A DNA stretch of 64,000 nucleotides from Ignavibacteriota bacterium (GCA_003151825.1 PLYO01000032.1:1-64000); one strand, 5' to 3'. Numbered from the stretch's first letter, positions 45,157 through 53,948 are shown. Made by a program: numbers and translations. The notes: generated from the letters alone by a model not told the origin.

Positions 45157-46500
45157 TCACTCCTTGTTGCTGGAACTGTGTTTATCGGATTTCCCTCGCT
45201 CCGATACAAAGCGTCTGGCGTCCTGAGCCCGGCTCATGATGCCACGGGCGGAAAGGTTTAGCTCCTTACGCATCGCGAAGAATTGTAGAAATGCAAGGAG
45301 CGTCATGGAGATAAAGACCGCCAGCGCCTCGCCACGCGAAGCCATGCGTGGAACTAAGAAATAGCTCGCTATGAAGAACGTAGCAACGGCGCCGAGCGTC
45401 GCAAGGAAAAGATCTTTGGCTTTGCCCATGCCGATGAGCGCATTGGTTCCGACGAGTGCAAGTGGCAGTGTGAAGCCGGAAAGAATCATTATTTGAAAGA
45501 CAACCGCGCCCGCATCGTATTGCCCCTGATACAGCACCCGGAACAGCACCGGAGCGCCGATGGCGAGCGCGAAGGAAATGGGAACTAAGAGTACGAAGGC
45601 AGAAAAGAGGAGCTGCTCGATGAGCGTGGAAAGCCCATCGAAATCGCGCTGTGTGTAAAGCTTGGAAGTCATGGGCACTACGAGGAGCGTGGCGCCTTCG
45701 CGGACGGCGTCCAAAAACCGGTAGATCGTTTTTGCGGCATTATAGACTGCGACCTCGCTCGGCGTGTAGAAAAATCCGACGATCAGCACGTCCGACCATT
45801 GCTGCAAGGTGAGCAGAGCGCTCGTTCCAGCCTGATACTTAGCAAAGACCAACATGCGACGGTACTCATGCCGTGGTACACTGAGCAGCGGCATCGAAAA
45901 AAACGCCTTAGAACAAAGAAAGAGGGCCACGATGCTCGACAGCGCCGCGCCAATCATGTTGAGGTATAGGAAGTCCATCGCCGTATGAAACATGCCGAGC
46001 GCGCTGGCGAGCACCGTGAGTATCAAAATGGAACCAAAAAAAGCCAGATCGACCCAGAAAATTGCATTGATTTGAAGCTCGATTTGCAAGTAGCGAATGC
46101 CGACGTTACGAAAAACACTAAGCGCAACGAGCAGTGGGAGGAATGCGAGCATCGCACCGAGTTCCGGGCTGGTAAATATCGAAGCCAGACTCGACGCAAC
46201 TGCTGCAATGATAAAGCCGGAGGCAACAATGGCGACCGTATAAAGATTAAAACCGCCGGCGAGAACATGAGGAACTTCCGCTTCATGCTCCGTAGCAAAT
46301 TTTACCATCGGCTGCAAAAAGATGGAATCGGAAAGAACGCAAAGGATCAAAAAAATGGATTGAAAAAGCGAGAACGCGCCCCACTCCGGGCGTGGCAGAA
46401 CATTCACGACGAGGACGATCACTCCAAAGCCATAGAGCAGGAGCAGCGTCTTATCGGCAACAGTCCAGATGCCTTTATCGAGATTATCGGAAAGCTTCAT
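45157..46500 (-). CDS. Wzx-type oligosaccharide flippase
   Basis: A 447-residue membrane protein with about 12 hydrophobic segments and the MATE-like pattern of polysaccharide-biosynthesis flippases (WTVADKTLLLLYGFGVI at the start). It probably moves a lipid-linked glycan across the inner membrane. It overlaps the heparinase-like gene by 4 bp and is last in a tightly packed operon with that gene, suggesting export of, or remodelling with, a surface polysaccharide. Confidence 0.82.
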   Translation of the reverse strand: MKLSDNLDKGIWTVADKTLLLLYGFGVIVLVVNVLPRPEWGAFSLFQSIFLILCVLSDSIFLQPMVKFATEHEAEVPHVLAGGFNLYTVAIVASGFIIAAVASSLASIFTSPELGAMLAFLPLLVALSVFRNVGIRYLQIELQINAIFWVDLAFFGSILILTVLASALGMFHTAMDFLYLNMIGAALSSIVALFLCSKAFFSMPLLSVPRHEYRRMLVFAKYQAGTSALLTLQQWSDVLIVGFFYTPSEVAVYNAAKTIYRFLDAVREGATLLVVPMTSKLYTQRDFDGLSTLIEQLLFSAFVLLVPISFALAIGAPVLFRVLYQGQYDAGAVVFQIMILSGFTLPLALVGTNALIGMGKAKDLFLATLGAVATFFIASYFLVPRMASRGEALAVFISMTLLAFLQFFAMRKELNLSARGIMSRAQDARRFVSERGKSDKHSSSNKE

Positions 46501-48335
46501 TGGGCGCGGTCAATAGTCATGAGAATTGCAAAGAGTCCTGCTGGATTTGAAGCAGAGAGTTTCATCATGGTTGCAGACTGGGAAACACGGTAGGATAGCG
46601 AAAAGTCATACGGTTCAATGTTAATAGGATCGAATTTCCCATGAAGTGTTATACAGAGGCGGTCTCCCGAAGCATTTCGGAAGGAATGGGAACCCGAATT
46701 TAATGAAGAGGAGGATGCGGTATCCATTGTCCATTCCGGCGCGAGATGCAAGCTCCATTCCGCGCGGCCTGGAATGAGTTGAAGGAACCGGTCCACGATG
46801 AGTGCCGACGTGGAACGGATTTTGATGCTCCTTCGATGCTGAGGCCACTCGCCATACTGGGCGGTTGCTGTGGCATTAGAAGTGGTACAGGTCGATCCAA
46901 GCAGCATGGCATCGGGCCGGACGAGTTCCCAGCCAAAATTAGCGCGCGGCTTTGGGCCTGTTGGTGGCAACTCACCATCCGCAAGAACAACAAGGCCGTT
47001 ATGGGAACTCGCGAGACGGTAACGATCGCGCGCGGCGGGATTGCCATTGTAAACGAAAGTTCCGGAATCTGTAAGGATTGAACGACCGGCAAGATAAATA
47101 ATTGGACTCAGGAAATCGTCGTGAGCATGAGAAGAAAATCCAGAGCCGCCCATGCCAAAAGCACCTGCACGCAGAAACAGAAATGCATTGGGAAGGTGGG
47201 CTGCAACGATCTGCGCGCTGGGGTAGCTGCTTAGCAATGGTTTGGTGGCAAGCGTCGAAGCGGGACCAAAGAGGAAGCTTTTCCAGGCATCCCTATCGCC
47301 TTCCAACCAAAGCGCCCAGCCATCATCGGCGTCGCCAAAGCGGACGACCTGGCTATCCATCGTCATGCTTTCCAAGAAGGACTTCATATTCGAAAGGCGA
47401 ACCTTGTATTGTTGGCTGAATGGATGATCGTGGCTCGTTGCGATGCGATCTGCCAGATCGAAAAAATGGGTAACAAACTGGTGATAGCAACTCGAAGCCT
47501 CTCGCGTCACGCCGTCGGGAAAAGTCTGGCGGATAATTTCCCGTTCCAGAATGCGTCGAGCCTGCGCAGCATATCGCTCGGCTTCAGTAAACTCCCAAAG
47601 CGCTGTGGCGGCAAAAAGCCCTGTAGCTTCGCCGATGAGATGGTTTATCGGAACTACTCTATCCGTCGAAAGATCGGCGCTAAGGTAGAGAATCTGTTCG
47701 TAAATAGAGCGCGCGATCTTCGGGTGCTCGCTCGTCGGGAAGCCAGCTTTTTTCAAGAGTAGAAGGGTCGTCGTCCAGGCGATAATCCGAATGGAAATTT
47801 CAAGCGCGCTCGACCAATTGACGGTTGAGGCGAACGGATTACCTTCGATCCATGAGAGTAGACGACGCTCCACTTCCGCCGCATATTTTTTTTCACCTGT
47901 GAGCAGCGCGGCTTGCCCTAATATGGGGAGGTCTTTAAAGCGATTGATTTCGAAGACAATTTTTGCGTCGTGTGGGGTATCGCGGTCGTGCAGCTTGCGT
48001 TCGGTGTAATGCCGGCGGGGCCAGTAGCGTTTTTCGATGGGATCGAATTCCCAGACGCGGTCCAAGTCTCGGGTATGGTTTGGGAACTCGAAAAAAAAGT
48101 TGTCGTCACGCAGCATGGCGTCCGCAAGGCGCAAAATTGCGCTGCGGTCCGATTCGAGTCCGGCCATGGAGGGAGTAAGGATTATTTCCTTCAATCGAGC
48201 ACGGCCGCCGCTTTTGGGAACCCGGAGCAACATCGCGCGGTACCGCACCCATTTTATTATTTTGCGAGCGGAAAGGGCGAACATTCCCCATAATCCCAGA
48301 CGCCGAAGGGAGCTTTTTAAGTTTGGATATCCCAT
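46497..48335 (-). CDS. Heparinase II/III-like protein
   Basis: A 612-residue protein with an N-terminal alpha/alpha toroid (NWSSALEISIRIIAWTTTLL at about 170-195) followed by a C-terminal beta-sandwich. The sequence FGMGGSGFSSHAHDDFLS with SSHAHDD is the conserved catalytic-type His motif of the heparinase II/III C-terminal domain. It probably cleaves or modifies an acidic polysaccharide; substrate unknown. No signal peptide is obvious. This family is often found in surface polysaccharide clusters, in line with the adjacent flippase. Confidence 0.85.
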   Translation of the reverse strand: MGYPNLKSSLRRLGLWGMFALSARKIIKWVRYRAMLLRVPKSGGRARLKEIILTPSMAGLESDRSAILRLADAMLRDDNFFFEFPNHTRDLDRVWEFDPIEKRYWPRRHYTERKLHDRDTPHDAKIVFEINRFKDLPILGQAALLTGEKKYAAEVERRLLSWIEGNPFASTVNWSSALEISIRIIAWTTTLLLLKKAGFPTSEHPKIARSIYEQILYLSADLSTDRVVPINHLIGEATGLFAATALWEFTEAERYAAQARRILEREIIRQTFPDGVTREASSCYHQFVTHFFDLADRIATSHDHPFSQQYKVRLSNMKSFLESMTMDSQVVRFGDADDGWALWLEGDRDAWKSFLFGPASTLATKPLLSSYPSAQIVAAHLPNAFLFLRAGAFGMGGSGFSSHAHDDFLSPIIYLAGRSILTDSGTFVYNGNPAARDRYRLASSHNGLVVLADGELPPTGPKPRANFGWELVRPDAMLLGSTCTTSNATATAQYGEWPQHRRSIKIRSTSALIVDRFLQLIPGRAEWSLHLAPEWTMDTASSSSLNSGSHSFRNASGDRLCITLHGKFDPINIEPYDFSLSYRVSQSATMMKLSASNPAGLFAILMTIDRAQ

Positions 48336-48345
48336 GCATTGGAGG

Positions 48346-48846
48346 CTAATAATTCGATTCGTCTTGCCAGCTTACCGCTTGCCATAAATGAGAAATACTA
48401 TCCTGGTGAAGATGGAAAACGGCGCTGCCATCGGCTTGCTCGATGTCCGCCTCGTTGAAGGTTACTGCGAGCGAGAATTGCCGTGTGACAGTCGAGTCTA
48501 ACGGGCTGCCTTCGGCGTCCAATATGTCGCCCCATAAGAGTGTCAACGTAGTATTTTGGAAAAGCTGCGCGGTGACACTCATTTCATCGTCGCGACCCCA
48601 CTGAATATCGACGCCCTGATCGTAGTCGTGAAAGCTGAAAATAAAATTCGGCGCGAGCAGGCTGCCATAGAGCGTGGTATCCCTGAATTGATAGGCATAT
48701 TGAAACGACTGAAAATATCCATTGACGGTATGCGGATCGCCAAATTGAGTAGTCGAGCCGGTGTCGCTCACAGCCGGAGCAAAAGGATTACATGCCGCCA
48801 CTATGGCAAGCATGGCAACCAAGAGAAAAACCGAAAGGCGGCTCAT
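48346..48846 (-). CDS. Lipoprotein, related to the next gene
   Basis: A 166-residue product from ATG 48846 with a lipoprotein signal (SVFLLVAMLAIVAAC, lipobox VAAC). The mature part (QFRDTTLYGSLLAPNFIFSF, ending HLWQAVSWQDES) has an NTF2-like pattern. Its end resembles EWRIVSWTDG in the upstream lipoprotein. The start overlaps the stop of the upstream gene by 4 bp. Function unknown. Confidence 0.72.
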   Translation of the reverse strand: MSRLSVFLLVAMLAIVAACNPFAPAVSDTGSTTQFGDPHTVNGYFQSFQYAYQFRDTTLYGSLLAPNFIFSFHDYDQGVDIQWGRDDEMSVTAQLFQNTTLTLLWGDILDAEGSPLDSTVTRQFSLAVTFNEADIEQADGSAVFHLHQDSISHLWQAVSWQDESNY

Positions 48847-49460
48847 GAGGAGAGATCGACCTTTAGGTCGCTCCAAGTTGGCCCGGTGCCGGAGCGTGGA
48901 AGACCATCGGTCCAGGAGACGATACGCCATTCTTTCGTTCCCTCGTCCGTCGTGATAAAGGCAAGCTGAAATTGCAGTGAGCCTTGCACAACGCCGGGAA
49001 TTACACTCGAAGATGTCGAGGCTGGGGTGTAGACCACATAATTGTAGGAAAGCGAAGCGGAATTAGCCGACTGGTCGATTACTGTATCGGTGAGCAGCAA
49101 GGTAATCTGGCTATTTGGCGGCAATTGACCTGCGAGCGTTGTGACCCAAGCGCCTTCGTTCGTGACGCTCCAATTACTTGGGGTGAAAATTCCCCTCGAC
49201 GATGGACTGATGTTTGATGAGGGGGAGAACGAAAAAGTCATTGTACCGTTGCTGGCTGCTTCCGTCGGGCTGATAAAAACGCGTTTATAGTCTGGAGCAT
49301 CCAGAATCTTGAGCGCGCCCGTTAAATTCTGGATGAGATAACCGGGCGTGGTGGCCGGGGTCCAAATGAACGTGGCAGATGCGTCGGGAGGCTGCGGCGC
49401 CCGCGTGGAAAAAATGCATCCCGCGAGGAAAGTGAGGCCGAGCAAAGGAAGGCGTTTCAT
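48843..49460 (-). CDS. Lipoprotein of unknown function
   Basis: A 205-residue lipoprotein (MKRLPLLGLTFLAGC). The mature part contains a predicted beta-rich domain (LKILDAPDYKRVFISP, FITTDEGTKEWRIVSWTDG) related to the downstream lipoprotein, so the two may be paralogues. It overlaps the methyltransferase gene by 4 bp, placing it in the same operon. Confidence 0.7.
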   Translation of the reverse strand: MKRLPLLGLTFLAGCIFSTRAPQPPDASATFIWTPATTPGYLIQNLTGALKILDAPDYKRVFISPTEAASNGTMTFSFSPSSNISPSSRGIFTPSNWSVTNEGAWVTTLAGQLPPNSQITLLLTDTVIDQSANSASLSYNYVVYTPASTSSSVIPGVVQGSLQFQLAFITTDEGTKEWRIVSWTDGLPRSGTGPTWSDLKVDLSS

Positions 49461-50194
49461 ATAGATGCAAACATAATGAGTCTCGGAGACGTGTCCTGAA
49501 GGAAAGCCTTACCGTGGTAGGAGCCAAATACATGCCGAAGAGTCAACCCCGCGCCCTGAAACATTCGTTCGAAATCACTTAAATCGAATAACCTCACGGA
49601 TTCGATATACTCCTTCGCTTCGAATGAGTTTCGGATGAGCAGGCGTTTCTCGATGCGCCCATCCTCGATCCAGCGCGTTTGCTCGATATGAATTCCATTG
49701 GGCGTGACCTGCTCGTCATGAGCTACGAGATGGGTGCGTACCCACTGGCTGTTCAAAAAGTCGATCACGAACCACCCCTTATTTTTCACAAGTTGCCGCG
49801 CGACATTTATAATCATTTCCTCATTTTCCTCGTCGGTTTCGAAATAGCCAAAGCTGGTAAAGAGGTTCAACGCAAGATCGAAGGATTCGTCAGGAATCTG
49901 GCGCATATCGCGCTCCAAGAATTGAATGGAAAGTTGAAGCCTAGTCGCTTCTTCGCGAGCATCGGCAAGCAGCGTGGGAGAGAGATCGATGCCGGTTATA
50001 TCGTGGTACCCGCGCTTGGCAAAGGAGATTGCATGACGCCCGGAGCCGCAGCCAACATCGAGCACGCGCCGCTCCGGTTTATGGCCGATGGTCCGCTCGA
50101 TGAGGTCGATCATTTCCTCGGCCTCGCTTTCGTCACGGTGCTCATAGACGACCCGATAATTCGCGTCGAGAAACCAGTTTTTATACCACGTCAT
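49457..50194 (-). CDS. Class I SAM-dependent methyltransferase
   Basis: A 245-residue enzyme with the glycine-rich SAM motif VLDVGCGSGRHAISFA (about 40-55), the acidic loop TGIDLSPTLL, the DLALNLFTSFGYF motif and C-terminal strands. This is a methyltransferase type 11/25 pattern; the acceptor is unknown. It starts the overlapping set running down to the flippase, with only 17 bp from the recR stop. Confidence 0.88.
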   Translation of the reverse strand: MTWYKNWFLDANYRVVYEHRDESEAEEMIDLIERTIGHKPERRVLDVGCGSGRHAISFAKRGYHDITGIDLSPTLLADAREEATRLQLSIQFLERDMRQIPDESFDLALNLFTSFGYFETDEENEEMIINVARQLVKNKGWFVIDFLNSQWVRTHLVAHDEQVTPNGIHIEQTRWIEDGRIEKRLLIRNSFEAKEYIESVRLFDLSDFERMFQGAGLTLRHVFGSYHGKAFLQDTSPRLIMFASI

Positions 50195-50211
50195 GGACTG
50201 TGATTGATTTA

Positions 50212-50859
50212 TTAGACTGACGTTCGTCCTTCTATCGCTCTGGCAAGCGTGGCTTCATCGGCGAATTCGAGATCGCTGCCAATCGGGATTCCGCGCGCAA
50301 TGCGCGTGACCCGATCGACGAGTGGCAATAGGAGCTTCGCAAGATAAAGCGTCGTGGCTTCGCCTTCGACGTTGGGGTCCATGGCCAAGATGATTTCACG
50401 TACTTCGACCTGCTCTACCTCTCCCCGGCCCTCTCCTTGGAAAGGAGAGGGGGTTGGCTCACGCAAGCGCGAGAGTAACTCATGAACTTTAAGTTGATCC
50501 GGGCCGACGCCTTCCAGCGGCGAGAGTGAACCACCCAAAACATGATACAATCCTTTGAATTCGTTCGTCCGTTCGATCACGAGTACATCGCTTGGCTCTT
50601 CCACTACGCAGATGATGGATCGGTCGCGCCGCGCATCGCGGCAGATTGGACAGGGATCCACTTCGGTGATGTTGGCGCAGACGCTGCACATGCGCACTCG
50701 TTGTTGCAGCGTGCCAATGGCCTCGGCGAGCGCGAGAACATCTTCACGTGGTTGTTTCAGCAGAAAAAGCGCGAGGCGCTGCGCCGTCTTGCGGCCAATG
50801 GTCGGTAGCCGCGAAAAGCGTTCGATGACCGTTTCGAGAGCGGGGGATGTGTAGAGCAT
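50212..50859 (-). CDS. recR: Recombination mediator RecR with in-frame repeat insertion
   Basis: A 215-residue RecR, which works with RecO to load RecA on gapped DNA. It has an HhH ([20 protein letters not shown]), a C4 zinc finger (CSVCANI and CPICRD) and a Toprim domain ([19 protein letters not shown]). Residues about 135-148 ([14 protein letters not shown]) are added by a palindromic repeat inside the Toprim domain, before [18 protein letters not shown] 50859 is the family start; upstream in-frame codons are repeat sequence. Confidence 0.93.
   Translation of the reverse strand: MLYTSPALETVIERFSRLPTIGRKTAQRLALFLLKQPREDVLALAEAIGTLQQRVRMCSVCANITEVDPCPICRDARRDRSIICVVEEPSDVLVIERTNEFKGLYHVLGGSLSPLEGVGPDQLKVHELLSRLREPTPSPFQGEGRGEVEQVEVREIILAMDPNVEGEATTLYLAKLLLPLVDRVTRIARGIPIGSDLEFADEATLARAIEGRTSV
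50417..50456. repeat. GC-rich palindromic repeat, in frame in recR
   Basis: CCTCTCCTTGGAAAGGAGAGG palindrome with flanking CTCTCCCC/GGGGTTGG, closely similar to the copy at 35358-35394. It keeps the frame open. Confidence 0.88.
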
Positions 50860-50871
50860 AAGTCGAACCTG

Positions 50872-50963
50872 AACCTGGATTACGCTGATTTTGCTGATTA
50901 CGCGGATAAGGAAGAACCACGAAATCTCCAAAATCAATCAGCGAAATCAGCGTAATCCCGGTT
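50872..50963. repeat. 28-bp imperfect inverted repeat (GGATTACGCTGATT type)
   Basis: 50872-50899 and 50936-50963 are inverted copies with two mismatches, between the acetyltransferase gene and recR. It contains the AACCNGGATTACGCTGATT words also seen at 51419-51459. Confidence 0.88.
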
Positions 50964-50964
50964 C

Positions 50965-51399
50965 TTACAATTCTTTTATGAAGCGTTTCGTTTTTTCTTC
51001 GTAGCCGAGATTTAGATAAAATTGATGCGTATCCAGCCTTTGCATCCCGCTTGCCACGGCTATGCGTACACATCCGGCTTCTTTGGCAAACGATTCGGCA
51101 TGCTCGATCAATTGGCGACCAATTCCGCGTCCACGCTTGGGTTCGAGCACACACATCGCTGTAATCGTTCCAATGCTTCCTTCTCGATGAAATGCGGGTG
51201 CGGAATCGAAAGATAAAAAACCGAGAACAGTTCCACTTTCTTCGGCAACGAAGACTTTCGAAGATACTCGTTCCGAAAGTTCTCGAAGTTTCTTAATAAC
51301 GAAAGCACCATCCTGCGGATAACCAAGCTGGGTAAGCAATATACTTAACGCAGGGGCATCGTCGTTTCGCGCGTCACGAATGGCAATGTCAGAGGACAT
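50965..51399 (-). CDS. GNAT family N-acetyltransferase
   Basis: A 144-residue single-domain acetyltransferase. Acetyl-CoA-binding motif A is TAMCVLEPKRGRGIGRQLIE (about 85-104), and motif B follows at AVASGMQRLDTHQFYLNLGY. No substrate clue. It starts at ATG 51399, and both sides carry GGATTACGC-type repeats. It sits between recR and ybaB, which are normally adjacent. Confidence 0.88.
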   Translation of the reverse strand: MSSDIAIRDARNDDAPALSILLTQLGYPQDGAFVIKKLRELSERVSSKVFVAEESGTVLGFLSFDSAPAFHREGSIGTITAMCVLEPKRGRGIGRQLIEHAESFAKEAGCVRIAVASGMQRLDTHQFYLNLGYEEKTKRFIKEL

Positions 51400-51418
51400 A
51401 AACAAATCCGAAAAATCG

Positions 51419-51459
51419 TCCGCGTAATCCGCTTTAATCCGTGTAATCCCGGTTCAGGT
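51419..51459. repeat. GGATTACACGGATTAAAG-type dispersed repeat
   Basis: On the minus strand it reads CCTGAACCGGGATTACACGG followed by more GGATTA units, matching the start of the inverted repeat at 50872. The YbaB stop codon (51454-51456) lies inside it. Confidence 0.8.
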
Positions 51460-51774
51460 CCCCGGAAATCCTGGTGGCAATAGGGAGCGGGCGGCATCGT
51501 TCATCGAGCTATCGGCCAGTTCACGCGCGCGTTCCAATGCGCGATTGACGCCGGCAACGACTAAGTCTTCCAGCATCTCTGCTTCCTTCGGGTCGATGAT
51601 TTCTTTATCGATTTGGATGGAGACGATTTCGAGCTTTCCATTTGCGGTCACTTTGACCACTCCGCCGCCGGACTCCATGGTGACGGTTTTCGTGCCTAAG
51701 TCTTCCTGGACATGCGCCATTTGCTCCTGCAATTGCTGGAGGCGGTCAAGAATTTTGGAGAATTCTTCGGGCAT
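51454..51774 (-). CDS. YbaB/EbfC nucleoid-associated protein
   Basis: A 106-residue YbaB family DNA-binding protein (ILDRLQQLQEQMAHVQEDLG, VVKVTANGKLEIVSIQIDKE). It normally lies in a dnaX-ybaB-recR unit; here recR is two genes away with an acetyltransferase between. The last residues (PPGFPGT) and the stop codon fall at the edge of a dispersed repeat. Confidence 0.93.
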   Translation of the reverse strand: MPEEFSKILDRLQQLQEQMAHVQEDLGTKTVTMESGGGVVKVTANGKLEIVSIQIDKEIIDPKEAEMLEDLVVAGVNRALERARELADSSMNDAARSLLPPGFPGT

Positions 51775-51776
51775 GG

Positions 51777-51956
51777 TTATTCTTCGAATGAGGCCTCGAT
51801 GGTTACTTCGTCATCTTCACCGATTTGCACATGAAGGACGTTCGGCCGGCAGCAGACCGCGCAGTCCTCGATATATTCCTGATCGAATCCCTGCGATTCA
51901 TCGACCACAGTCTCGATTTCTTCACCGCATACGGCACAGATATAGGAAGCAAGCAC
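51777..51956 (-). CDS. CPxCG-type cysteine-rich protein
   Basis: A 59-residue protein with C-x2-C-G near the start (ICAVCGEEIETVVDES) and CAVCCRPN in the middle, followed by an acidic end (VQIGEDDEVTIEASFEE). This matches the small CPXCG-type cysteine-rich family, a likely zinc ribbon with unknown role. It uses a GTG start at 51956; an in-frame TAG lies 9 bases upstream. It ends 2 bp before the ybaB ATG, so the two are probably cotranscribed. Confidence 0.85.
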   Translation of the reverse strand: MLASYICAVCGEEIETVVDESQGFDQEYIEDCAVCCRPNVLHVQIGEDDEVTIEASFEE

Positions 51957-52007
51957 GAACTTCTAACATCCTTGTCGTGAGAATTAGTCCTAAGAGATTT
52001 GCTTTTG

Positions 52008-53228
52008 TTATCTTCGATACGGCGCGGCGAGATACCGCGTTGCGTCACTATGGTCGCGGTTATGGTCGGGGAGTTCGAGGACACGCTGGTACATGAGCGT
52101 GGCAGTTTTCCGATCGTTACGCAAGTCGTAGGCTTCTCCCATGAATAGCTCGGCATCGGTGACGTACCACTCCAGATCGCCGGATTTGTCGATCTTGCGG
52201 CTCAGGAGATCGCTATTGTACAGATAATAAAGCGCGGTGTCCATATTGCCGTTGAGCTTCTTTAGCTGCGCCACGCCGATAAAGAACATCGCCTCGCGCG
52301 CCTGACGGATGGTGTAGGCCTCGCGCCGCTCGCTCGCGCGATCGAGCATGACGCGATAAATCGAATCGTACTCGGGAACGTTATTTTCCGTAAATGCCGC
52401 AAAGCCGAGATAGTGAAGGAACTGGACGTTATTCGGATACTTGGTTGCAAGCTCTCGTGCCAAGGCATACGCCCGTTGATAATTTCTTTCGTTTGCGTAG
52501 TAGATGTGCATTAACTCGAATTTCGCTTCTACGCTGGCGTAGGTTGCATGGGCCGCGGCCATCTCAAGCATTTGCAGACCCACGGCTTTATTACCGGCAG
52601 GGAACATGAGCGAGATGACCGGGGCCAGCGTGGGGTTTTCCTCTTTTTCCGATTCGACATAATAATTATAGACGCCCCGTCCAAAAAGAATATCGGAATT
52701 ATCGGGCATGATGTCTTCCAATTGGTCTAAATATTCGACTCCTGTTTTCGCGTCGCCGAGAATAAGCTTGATAATGTCCATGGCGTCATTCGGCCCAACA
52801 CGATATTCATAAATGCGCGCTCTCATGCCGATAGCGCCGCCCTTGTAAAAAAGACCGGCAATATCTTTGGAGTTATGCGCGAGCAAGGTGTCCGCCCGAT
52901 CGACCGACTTTTGCAGCCAGCCGCGGTACTCGGCGTCGAATGAGGTATTGTCGGGATTGGTGATGGCGCGCCAGAACATGACGGTCGCGCGATAAAAATA
53001 TCCGGCGGGATGCTCCGGGTGTTCCGCAATAACGGAATCGAAAACGGAATCCGCACGCGCGAACTCCATATTGTAGATCAAGTCGATGCCGCGATGGATC
53101 TGCCGGTCCATGAGACCCGATTGCAAAAACCACTGTGCCTGAAGAGGACGGCACACCGCGCAGCACGCGAGCGCGAAACAACACGCGCCAAGCCGAACGA
53201 GCCGAAACCGGGAAAAGCATGCAATCAT
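52008..53228 (-). CDS. Exported TPR-repeat protein
   Basis: A 406-residue protein with a signal peptide from ATG 53228 (RLGACCFALACCAVCRPLQA, then QW). It then has helical repeats of the TPR type (YNMEFARADSVFDSVIAEHP, then PAGYFYRAT; AYALARELATKYPNNVQFLH; ELFMGEAYDLRNDRKTATLM). It is probably a periplasmic or outer-membrane scaffold; partner unknown. It lies downstream of HU on the same strand, past a terminator. Confidence 0.75.
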   Translation of the reverse strand: MIACFSRFRLVRLGACCFALACCAVCRPLQAQWFLQSGLMDRQIHRGIDLIYNMEFARADSVFDSVIAEHPEHPAGYFYRATVMFWRAITNPDNTSFDAEYRGWLQKSVDRADTLLAHNSKDIAGLFYKGGAIGMRARIYEYRVGPNDAMDIIKLILGDAKTGVEYLDQLEDIMPDNSDILFGRGVYNYYVESEKEENPTLAPVISLMFPAGNKAVGLQMLEMAAAHATYASVEAKFELMHIYYANERNYQRAYALARELATKYPNNVQFLHYLGFAAFTENNVPEYDSIYRVMLDRASERREAYTIRQAREAMFFIGVAQLKKLNGNMDTALYYLYNSDLLSRKIDKSGDLEWYVTDAELFMGEAYDLRNDRKTATLMYQRVLELPDHNRDHSDATRYLAAPYRR

Positions 53229-53310
53229 CCGGTTACTTATATTCCGAATCGGAGTGAATTGTTTCGGCGGTGGCAAGAATGAAAATTAACGATGGGGCGA
53301 GTAAAAATTC

Positions 53311-53402
53311 ACAATAAAACACGGAGCCGCCTGAGCTATCACAATCCGTAATAGCAGAGGCGGCTCCGCAACAGTCCGTAAGATCGCGGGCATAAGCCCG
53401 CG
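53311..53402 (-). terminator. Terminator hairpins downstream of HU
   Basis: Just 3 bp after the HU stop is a CGCGGGC/GCCCGCG hairpin (53385-53402), then a long stem CGGAGCCGCCT/AGGCGGCTCCG (53322-53368) followed on the minus strand by TGTTTTATT. Both fit transcription termination after HU. Confidence 0.75.
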
Positions 53403-53405
53403 GCC

Positions 53406-53705
53406 TCACCTCGCGCCCAAGATGGCGTCCTTGGCCTGTTTCCCGACCCGGAACTTGACGACCCTGCGCGCGGGGATCTTAATCGCCTCGCCGGTCTGCG
53501 GGTTGCGGCCCATGCGCGCCTTGCGGTCGGCAAGCACGATCTTGCCTAAGCCGGGGATGGTAAATCCCTTTTTCGCTTCTTTGTAGGCAAGGCTGTTCAA
53601 AGTGTCCAAAACGCCGCCAATCTGGCGTTTTGTGAGTTCGTTCTTCGTCGCGAGGTGATCCACGATCGCGGCTTTCGTCATTTGTTTTGTGGTTGCTTTC
53701 GCCAT
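53406..53705 (-). CDS. HU family DNA-binding protein
   Basis: A 99-residue HU/IHF-type protein that bends and compacts DNA. It has MTKAAIVDHLA near the start, FTIPGLGKIVLADRKARMGR, and the DNA-contacting arm GRNPQTGEAIKIPARRVVKF, all diagnostic. It starts at ATG 53705; a TTG four codons upstream is less likely. It is preceded by a long structured leader or RNA gene and followed by strong terminators. Confidence 0.96.
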   Translation of the reverse strand: MAKATTKQMTKAAIVDHLATKNELTKRQIGGVLDTLNSLAYKEAKKGFTIPGLGKIVLADRKARMGRNPQTGEAIKIPARRVVKFRVGKQAKDAILGAR

Positions 53706-53727
53706 AGAATAATTCAAAAATAAGTGT

Positions 53728-53935
53728 AAAAAAAACGTGGTTCAGAACGGCGGACGATTGATCGTGCAAGCACGACCTACCATTCGCAAGGAGAACGATT
53801 GCTCATCCTCCGGCGGTCCCGCGATGCTGTTTCACCGGCCACACAAAGTCAGTTAGAACAGCGCCTCGGATGCGGCATAACTTTCGCTTTTGCCGTTGCT
53901 CACCCGTCAATTTCCTGATTAGGCTCACAGTACCG
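53728..53935 (-). ncRNA. Putative structured RNA (about 205 nt), class unknown
   Basis: Upstream of HU the minus strand can form a closing helix AACGGC (53892-53897) with GCCGTT (53746-53751), a GCTGTT/AACAGC helix (53857-53862 with 53826-53831), a 9-bp hairpin capped by GCAA (53790-53811) and TCGTGC-TT-GCACGA (53762-53775). It ends in a run of eight T. A near-consensus promoter TAAATTCG lies just upstream. The size and a 3' T-run suggest a free RNA, and 6S RNA is one idea, but no diagnostic motif of 6S, SRP or a known riboswitch was found. It might instead be a leader of HU. Confidence 0.45.
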
Positions 53936-53940
53936 TCCTA

Positions 53941-53948
53941 CGAATTTA
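53941..53948 (-). promoter_or_regulatory. Possible -7 element TAAATTCG
   Basis: One mismatch from TAnnTTTG, in the context GTCGTAAATTCGTAGG that recalls other promoters in this window. It would start the putative RNA near 53935. Confidence 0.45.

Noticed and set aside
53895..53925. Similarity of GGAAATTGACGGG to a conserved 16S rRNA segment
   Set aside because: Only about a dozen bases match and no flanking rRNA sequence is present, so it is chance.
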